Assembly: GCA_007120095.1 (NCBI GenBank)
Contig: SKOM01000144.1
Span: 1-19,973, forward strand
Origin: Candidatus Competibacteraceae bacterium
GTDB taxonomy: Bacteria; Pseudomonadota; Gammaproteobacteria; Competibacterales; Competibacteraceae
Length of the DNA stretch: 19,973 bases
Reading direction: 5' to 3'
Part shown: positions 15,217 to 19,973 of the stretch, piece after piece
Layout of the letters: the number at the start of each line of letters is the position of its first letter
Position numbering within the stretch: position 1 is the stretch's first letter
Program-made: the position numbers and the translations under genes
Notes under the pieces: generated by a model
What the model saw: the letters and a program-made list of their open reading frames with translations, nothing else
Databases searched by the model: none
Told to the model about the DNA's origin: nothing

Positions 15217-16374
15217 TTAAAACGAGCGTGGCAGATCAAGGACATGTTCCGCCACATAGGACAGGATTAAATTGGTCGAAATCGGCGCGACCTGATACAA
15301 CCGGGTTTCCCGGAATTTACGCTCGATATCGTATTCACAGGCAAAACCAAAACCGCCGTAGGTTTGTAAACACACATTGGCCGCTTCCCACGAGGCTTTA
15401 GCCGCCAGATATTTCGCCATATTCGCACTGGCACCCACCGGTCGACCGGCATCATAATCGCGGCAGACTTGCCAGCGCATCAAATCCGCCGCTTCCACTT
15501 CGATGTGTGCTTCGGCAATCGGGAACTGCACCCCCTGATTCTGACCGATAGGGCGACCAAACACCACCCGCTCGCGGGCATAGTCACTGGCTTTATCAAT
15601 AAACCAGCGGCCATCACCGATGCATTCGGCAGCAATCAATGCCCGCTCGGCGTTCAGCCCATCGAGAATATAACGAAATCCCCGTCCTTCCTCACCGATA
15701 AGCTGGGCCGATGGGATGCGCAAATTGTCAAAAAATAACTCATTGGTTTCATGATTCACCATATTGGCAATCGGCCGTACCGTCAGCCCGTGGCCAATGG
15801 CCTGATGCAGATCGACCAGGAAAATCGACATGCCATCGACTTTTTTCTGCACCTGATCCAGCGGGGTTGTCCGCGCCAGCAGAATCATTAAATCCGAATG
15901 CTGTACCCGCGAAATCCACACTTTCTGGCCGTTGATCACATAATCATCACCGTCGCGCACTGCGGTGGTTTTGATTTTCGTGGTATCGGTACCGGTGGTC
16001 GGCTCGGTCACGCCCATCGACTGCAAGCGCAGTTCGCCCGTGGCAATTTTCGGCAGATACTCGCGTTTCTGGGTCTCGGAGCCGTGTTTGAGCAGGGTGA
16101 ACATATTATACATTTGGCCATGCACCGCCCCGGAGTTGCCACCGCAGCGGTTGATTTCTTCCAAAATCAATGCCGCTTCGCTCAGCCCCAGACCCGAGCC
16201 ACCGTAGTCTTCGGGAATCAGTGCGGCCAGCCAGCCCGCTTGAGTGAGGGCTTCGACAAAGGCTTCGGGAAAGCCACGATTTGCGTCAATGGTTCGCCAG
16301 TATGGGCCGTCAAACTGAGCACAAAGGGCGCGAACGCCGTCGCGGATGGCGGTGTGGTCGTCGTTATCGTACAT
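15217..16374 (-). CDS. acyl-CoA dehydrogenase with relocated catalytic base
   Basis: This is a 385-residue FAD flavoprotein that would oxidise an acyl-CoA at the alpha-beta bond and pass electrons to ETF. The family blocks are present: IPEDYGGSGLG (53-63), the flavin segment GVTEPTTGTDT (121-131), NGQKVWIS (148-155), and ERVVFGRPIGQNQ plus LQTYGGFGFA in the C-terminal helical domain. At the usual position of the catalytic Glu (MCAD E376, in YEGT) the sequence reads YQVAPIST, with P364 in place of Glu. E243 in GLNAERALIA aligns with E254 of isovaleryl-CoA dehydrogenase, which lies on another helix, and is the likely base. It is first in an operon with the downstream CoA transferase. The substrate is unknown. 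GAGAGG lies close before the ATG. Confidence 0.92.
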   Translation of the reverse strand: MYDNDDHTAIRDGVRALCAQFDGPYWRTIDANRGFPEAFVEALTQAGWLAALIPEDYGGSGLGLSEAALILEEINRCGGNSGAVHGQMYNMFTLLKHGSETQKREYLPKIATGELRLQSMGVTEPTTGTDTTKIKTTAVRDGDDYVINGQKVWISRVQHSDLMILLARTTPLDQVQKKVDGMSIFLVDLHQAIGHGLTVRPIANMVNHETNELFFDNLRIPSAQLIGEEGRGFRYILDGLNAERALIAAECIGDGRWFIDKASDYARERVVFGRPIGQNQGVQFPIAEAHIEVEAADLMRWQVCRDYDAGRPVGASANMAKYLAAKASWEAANVCLQTYGGFGFACEYDIERKFRETRLYQVAPISTNLILSYVAEHVLDLPRSF

Positions 16375-16568
16375 GGGCCTCTCAACCTTGTTGATGGACA
16401 GTGATCAGCAAGCAGCGGCGCTAGCGTTTTCCGGCTTGCAGACGCACGTTTCGTGGTGATCTGCGGATCGCCCCATCCAAGGCCGGCGGCGACCCGGCGT
16501 AATTCCCATTGCTGGGACTCTGTGGATTGGCTAGCATGATAATCAATTATCCCACGAGAGACTGACTC
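16375..16568. other. divergent intergenic region between acyl-CoA dehydrogenase operon and guaC
   Basis: The 194-bp region must carry promoters in both directions. A GATAAT at 16538-16543 could be the -10 for guaC, but no good -35 is spaced correctly. GAGAG at 16556-16560 is the guaC ribosome binding site, 8 nt before the ATG. No gene is seen. Confidence 0.5.
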
Positions 16569-17606
16569 ATGCGTATCGAGGTCGACATTAAGCTGGGCTT
16601 CAAAGATGTCATGATCCGCCCTAAGCGTTCTACGCTGAAAAGCCGCGCCCAAGTGTCATTGGAGCGCACTTTCACGTTTATGCACACCGGACGCAGTTGG
16701 ACGGGTGTGCCGATTATGGCCGCGAATATGGACACCATCGGTACTTTCGAGATGGCGCGCGCCCTGGCCGCCGAGGGCCTGTTTACCGCTTTAAATAAAC
16801 ATTATACGCTGAAACAATGGGGCGAATTTTTAGCAAACGCCGATGCTGCTTTGCTCAACCACATTGCGGTCAGTACGGGAATTACCGACAATGATGCTGA
16901 TAAATTAGATCAGACCTTGACGCAATACCCCGGTCTGGCATTTACTTGCATCGATGTCGCCAATGGCTATTCGGAGTATTTCGTTGAATTCGTCAAGCGG
17001 GTACGCCGCGCACATCCCAATCAGATCATCATTGCCGGCAATGTGGTCACCGGTGAAATGGTCGAAGAGCTGCTGCTGGCCGGTGCGGATATGGTTAAGG
17101 TCGGCATCGGACCGGGTTCAGTGTGCACGACACGGGTTAAAACCGGCGTTGGCTATCCTCAGCTTTCTGCGATTATCGAATGCGCCGATGCCGCCCACGG
17201 TTTGGGCGGACTCATTATCTCCGACGGCGGCTGCGCCACCCCCGGTGATGTAGCCAAGGCCTTTGGGGCGGGAGCGGATTTTGTCATGTTAGGTGGCATG
17301 TTTGCGGGGCATGATGAATGCGGCGGCGATATCATCGAGCATCAAGGGCAACGCAGTCTGTTATTTTATGGCATGAGTTCAGACACCGCCATGGAGCGAC
17401 ACAGCGGCGGCGTTGCGGAATACCGCGCCTCGGAGGGTAAAACCGTGTATGTGCCGTATCGCGGTGCCGTTGAGCCTACGGTGCGGGATATTCTCGGCGG
17501 TTTGCGCTCGGCTTGCACCTATGTCGGTGCGGGCAAACTCAAAGAACTCAGTAAACGCACAACTTTCGTCCGAGTCCAGGAACAGCATAATCCCGTCTTT
17601 GAGTAG
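16569..17606 (+). CDS. guaC: GMP reductase
   Basis: GMP reductase (EC 1.7.1.7) turns GMP and NADPH into IMP and ammonia, for purine salvage. The 345-residue TIM barrel lacks the CBS insert of IMP dehydrogenase. It shows DIKLGFKDVMIRPKRSTL at the N-terminus, MAANMDTIGTFEMA, and the catalytic loop GIGPGSVCTTR with C186, the same number as in E. coli GuaC. It then has SDGGCATPGDVAKAFGAGADFVMLGGMFAGH for phosphate binding. It is close in length to E. coli GuaC (347). It is monocistronic in appearance, followed by a 164-nt gap. Confidence 0.96.
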   Translation: MRIEVDIKLGFKDVMIRPKRSTLKSRAQVSLERTFTFMHTGRSWTGVPIMAANMDTIGTFEMARALAAEGLFTALNKHYTLKQWGEFLANADAALLNHIAVSTGITDNDADKLDQTLTQYPGLAFTCIDVANGYSEYFVEFVKRVRRAHPNQIIIAGNVVTGEMVEELLLAGADMVKVGIGPGSVCTTRVKTGVGYPQLSAIIECADAAHGLGGLIISDGGCATPGDVAKAFGAGADFVMLGGMFAGHDECGGDIIEHQGQRSLLFYGMSSDTAMERHSGGVAEYRASEGKTVYVPYRGAVEPTVRDILGGLRSACTYVGAGKLKELSKRTTFVRVQEQHNPVFE

Positions 17607-17770
17607 AACGTAGTGATTTAGGAATTGACCAAACCTGCTTTACCGGTAGGCATACCAACGCGGGAATGTCGGAAGTAGGAATGTGAATACACCCAGCCAA
17701 GGCGTCAAGCAGAGCAGGCTGGATTTGATCAGTCCCATGATCGATAGCATGAAACAGGTAATTAATTTAT
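17607..17770. other. intergenic region before the SUMF1-like gene
   Basis: No gene is seen. A weak inverted repeat CCAGCC (17693-17698) / GGCTGG (17717-17722) with an 18-nt loop is present but has no T-run. The SUMF1-like ATG at 17771 has only a distant AGG as a ribosome binding site. Confidence 0.4.
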
Positions 17771-18514
17771 ATGAGTAGCAATAATACACTTGCAGACCAT
17801 CATCCTGAGCCGGAACTCATTAGCATTCCGATCGGCTCTTTCATGATGGGTTCGCGAAGTGATGAACCAAATCGTGATCCGGATGAGCACTGGCATGAAG
17901 TGCGTATCCAATACCCGTTTGCCCTGGGTAAATACCCGGTCACCTTCGCCGAATACGATGCTTTTTGTACCGTAACAGAACGGAAGAAACCATCGGATAT
18001 ATGGGGACGTGGTCGGTATCCGGTTATCAATGTGACCTGGTATGACGCCATGGCCTACTGCCAGTGGCTCTCCGCACTGACCGGCCAACATTATCGGTTG
18101 CCCTCTGAGGCTGAATGGGAATACGCCTGTCGGGCTGGAACCACCACAGCCTATTATTGCGGTGACTCGATTGATGGCCGCCAAGCGGTTTTTCAGCCTG
18201 CCTGGTTCCATTTCCGCCAGTGGTTCAAAGCCGTAAAACCCTATCCGGTAGGGCAGTGGCCTGCTAACCCTTGGGGTTTACATGATATGCACGGCAATGT
18301 CTGGGAATGGACCGGCTCGGCCTATAACGTCAATTATTCCGGCTCGGAGCTTGAAGTGTTACCTATGGATGCCGACCCTAGGATCCAGCGGGTAATGCGC
18401 GGTGGTGCGTGGATTAATGACAGCGGGTGGTTACGCAGCGCCCAGCGGGAACACGAACCACCTAACCAGTTTGGCACCTCTATCAGCTTTCGGATTGCCC
18501 GCTCGGATGGATAA
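17771..18514 (+). CDS. SUMF1/formylglycine-generating-enzyme-like protein lacking the catalytic cysteines
   Basis: This is a 247-residue single-domain protein of the FGE-sulfatase (SUMF1, C-type-lectin-like) fold. The family landmarks run in order: SFMMGS (23-28), KYPVTFAEYDAFC (54-66), INVTWYDAMAYCQWL (86-100), YRLPSEAEWEYACRAGT (108-124), WGLHDMHGNVWEW (168-180), RVMRGGAW (207-214) and SFRIAR (239-244). In true FGE the two copper-binding Cys follow GGS; here those positions are N216 and L221, so formylglycine formation is not expected. No signal peptide or partner domain is seen. The C-terminus has the form of variable regions in diversity-generating retroelement target proteins, but no reverse transcriptase or template repeat is in the window. 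The role is unknown; ligand binding is the most the fold supports. Confidence 0.85.
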   Translation: MSSNNTLADHHPEPELISIPIGSFMMGSRSDEPNRDPDEHWHEVRIQYPFALGKYPVTFAEYDAFCTVTERKKPSDIWGRGRYPVINVTWYDAMAYCQWLSALTGQHYRLPSEAEWEYACRAGTTTAYYCGDSIDGRQAVFQPAWFHFRQWFKAVKPYPVGQWPANPWGLHDMHGNVWEWTGSAYNVNYSGSELEVLPMDADPRIQRVMRGGAWINDSGWLRSAQREHEPPNQFGTSISFRIARSDG

Positions 18515-18536
18515 TCCGCACGCTGATAGAGGTGCC
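18473..18536. repeat. long near-perfect palindrome across the end of the SUMF1-like gene
   Basis: GGCACCTCTATCAGC (18473-18487) and GCTGATAGAGGTGCC (18522-18536) are perfect 15-bp complements. Inside, after a 3x3 internal loop (TTT/CAC), CGGATT (18491-18496) pairs with AATCCG (18513-18518), leaving a 16-nt loop. The left arms are coding (last 14 codons) and the right arms include part of the stop codon and the 3' flank. There is no T-run, so it is not a standard intrinsic terminator. Confidence 0.8.
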
Positions 18537-18593
18537 GTCGTATGCCCCAATGGCGTGGCAGATCTGCATCTGCTCGCTGTGGTTATCATCCCT

Positions 18594-18599
18594 TATAAT
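18594..18599 (+). promoter_or_regulatory. candidate -10 box of proS
   Basis: A perfect TATAAT lies 38 nt before the proS start. No recognisable -35 is found 16-18 nt upstream, so the promoter is either activator dependent or this is a chance match. Confidence 0.4.
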
Positions 18600-18637
18600 G
18601 GAATCCCCCGTCTAACCTGTTCACATGGATGCTCGTC

Positions 18638-19973
18638 ATGCGCTTATCTCAATTCCCGTTGACCACGCTGAAAGAAACCCCGGCTGATGCCGAAATTATC
18701 AGTCATCAACTGATGCTGCGCGCGGGCTTGATTCGCCGTTTAGCCGCCGGTATCTACACTTGGTTGCCGCTCGGGCTGCGGGTATTGCGCCGGGTTGAGG
18801 CGATTGTCCGCGAAGAAATGAATCGTGCCGGGGCGCTGGAAGTGTTCATGCCCGCCATTCAGCCTGCGGAATTGTGGGAGGAATCCGGGCGCTGGGGACA
18901 GTTTGGCCCGGAATTGCTGCGGTTAAAAGATCGTCATCAGCGGGATTTCTGTTTCGGTCCGACTCATGAAGAAGTTATCACGGATCTGGTGCGTCACGAG
19001 GTGCGCAGCTATAAACAACTGCCGGTGAATTACTATCAGGTGCAAACCAAATTCCGCGATGAAGTCCGCCCGCGTTTTGGCGTGATGCGCGCCCGCGAAT
19101 TTATCATGAAAGACGCCTATTCATTTGATGTCGATGAGGCGGGGCTACAACACAGCTACGCGCTCATGCGCCAGGCGTATGTACGGATTTTTGACCGTCT
19201 AGGTCTGGATTACCGCATGGTATTGGCCGATAGCGGAGCGATCGGTGGGGATCGTTCGCAAGAATTCCATGTTTTAGCCGCGTCAGGTGAAGACGTGATC
19301 GCCTTTTCCGACAGCAGCGATTACGCCGCTAATCTGGAAATGGCACCGACTTTCGCGGCCACCACTCCCCGCCCCGCCGCTCAAGCGCCCCTCAGCGAGA
19401 TGGCCACCCCTGGTATTCATACCATCGCCGAGCTATGCCAGCATGCTCAGGTCAGCCCTGAGCAGACCCTGAAAACCCTGTTGGTGCAAGGCAGCGACGG
19501 CAGCCCGGTGGCCTTGTGTTTGCGCGGTGATCATGAGCTTAATCTGCTCAAGGCGGAAAAACTGCCGCACATCGCAACACCGTTGCAATTCGCCGACGCC
19601 GCAACCGTGCGTGCGGTGACGGGCAGTGACCCCGGTTCCATCGGGCCGGTCGGTTTAGCGATTCCGGTGATTGCCGATCATGCCGCCGTGGCGCTGGCTG
19701 ATTTTATCTGCGGCGCCAATCGCGATGGGTTTCATCTCAGCGGGGTGAACTGGGGGCGCGATGTCGCCGAACCCGAAGCGGCGGATTTACGCAACGCCGT
19801 GGCCGGTGATCCCAGCCCCGATGGTCAAGGCCATTTGCAATTGGCGCGCGGTATTGAAGTCGGCCATATTTTCCAGCTCGGCACTAAATACAGTGCGGCT
19901 ATGGGCGCTGAAGTACTGGACGAACAAGGCCACAGCCAGCCTATCCACATGGGCTGCTACGGTATCGGCGTCA
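18638..19973 (+). CDS. proS: prolyl-tRNA synthetase, bacterial type (5' part, truncated by window end)
   Basis: ProS charges tRNA-Pro (EC 6.1.1.15). The first 445 codons are visible. The N-terminus MRLSQFPLTTLKETPADAE matches E. coli ProS. Class II motif 1 lies near 30-75, then FGPTHEEVITDL (about 107-118), and motif 2 FRDEVRPRFGVMRAREFIMKDAYSF follows. From about residue 225 to 395 is the inserted YbaK-like editing domain that hydrolyses Ala-tRNA-Pro. The frame reaches the GCYGIGV segment before motif 3 and runs off the right edge; about 130 residues including the anticodon-binding domain are missing. The start at 18638 is chosen by homology. An in-frame ATG 9 nt upstream is possible, and only a weak GGATG acts as Shine-Dalgarno. 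Confidence 0.96.
   Translation, partial: MRLSQFPLTTLKETPADAEIISHQLMLRAGLIRRLAAGIYTWLPLGLRVLRRVEAIVREEMNRAGALEVFMPAIQPAELWEESGRWGQFGPELLRLKDRHQRDFCFGPTHEEVITDLVRHEVRSYKQLPVNYYQVQTKFRDEVRPRFGVMRAREFIMKDAYSFDVDEAGLQHSYALMRQAYVRIFDRLGLDYRMVLADSGAIGGDRSQEFHVLAASGEDVIAFSDSSDYAANLEMAPTFAATTPRPAAQAPLSEMATPGIHTIAELCQHAQVSPEQTLKTLLVQGSDGSPVALCLRGDHELNLLKAEKLPHIATPLQFADAATVRAVTGSDPGSIGPVGLAIPVIADHAAVALADFICGANRDGFHLSGVNWGRDVAEPEAADLRNAVAGDPSPDGQGHLQLARGIEVGHIFQLGTKYSAAMGAEVLDEQGHSQPIHMGCYGIGV

Noticed and set aside
15898..16404. 168-codon plus-strand frame opposite the acyl-CoA dehydrogenase
   Set aside because: It is a shadow of the strongly recognisable dehydrogenase on the other strand, with no motif of its own.
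16218..16652. 144-codon minus-strand frame between the acyl-CoA dehydrogenase and guaC
   Set aside because: It overlaps the dehydrogenase in another frame and the start of guaC on the other strand, and its translation shows no family features.
17771..18514. SUMF1-like protein as a true formylglycine-generating enzyme
   Set aside because: The two catalytic cysteines are replaced by N216 and L221, and no sulfatase gene is adjacent.
18473..18536. Palindrome as an ordinary intrinsic terminator
   Set aside because: No T-run follows on either strand and the arms are partly coding.

Overview
This is a chromosomal window from a gammaproteobacterium. The evidence is an enterobacterial-type S6-PriB-S18-L9 operon with PriB present, an S18 almost identical to the E. 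coli protein as I remember it, an E. coli-like class I aldolase FbaB, and the rnr-rlmB and dnaB-alr pairs. GC is about 58% in three 60-base samples I counted by hand in the core genes. The inserted DUF2232 gene and the dnaB-alr-radA overlap suggest a non-enteric environmental lineage, but I cannot name the genus.

Positions 1-1530 form an accessory island. A possible IS200/IS605 right end lies at the left edge. Next is an intact 277-codon gene with lower GC (about 48% in four 60-base samples). It carries all the main active-site blocks of the secreted nucleotidyl cyclase toxins (anthrax edema factor / Bordetella CyaA / Pseudomonas ExoY) and is most like ExoY. It is followed by decayed insertion sequences: a C-terminal integrase-type transposase fragment joined to an IS3-like left end. 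I consider the cyclase the most unusual gene here.

Positions 1534-4211 hold, on the minus strand, a duplicated DUF1538 membrane protein and fbaB.

Positions 4313-13789 are the conserved informational core, all on the minus strand. In transcription order they are rnr-rlmB (4-nt overlap), rpsF-priB-rpsR-DUF2232-rplI (with a candidate promoter, a candidate leader structure and a clear intrinsic terminator), and dnaB-alr-radA (4- and 8-nt overlaps). A plus-strand tRNA-Leu(CAG) with its own promoter diverges from rnr.

Positions 14005-16374 carry a two-gene acyl-CoA operon: an acyl-CoA dehydrogenase with the catalytic Glu missing from its usual place, and a family III CoA transferase. On the plus strand follow guaC (GMP reductase), a cysteine-less SUMF1/C-type-lectin-fold protein whose 3' end lies in a long near-perfect palindrome, and the 5' part of proS, which runs off the window.

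No CRISPR array, rRNA, reverse transcriptase or intact transposase is present.
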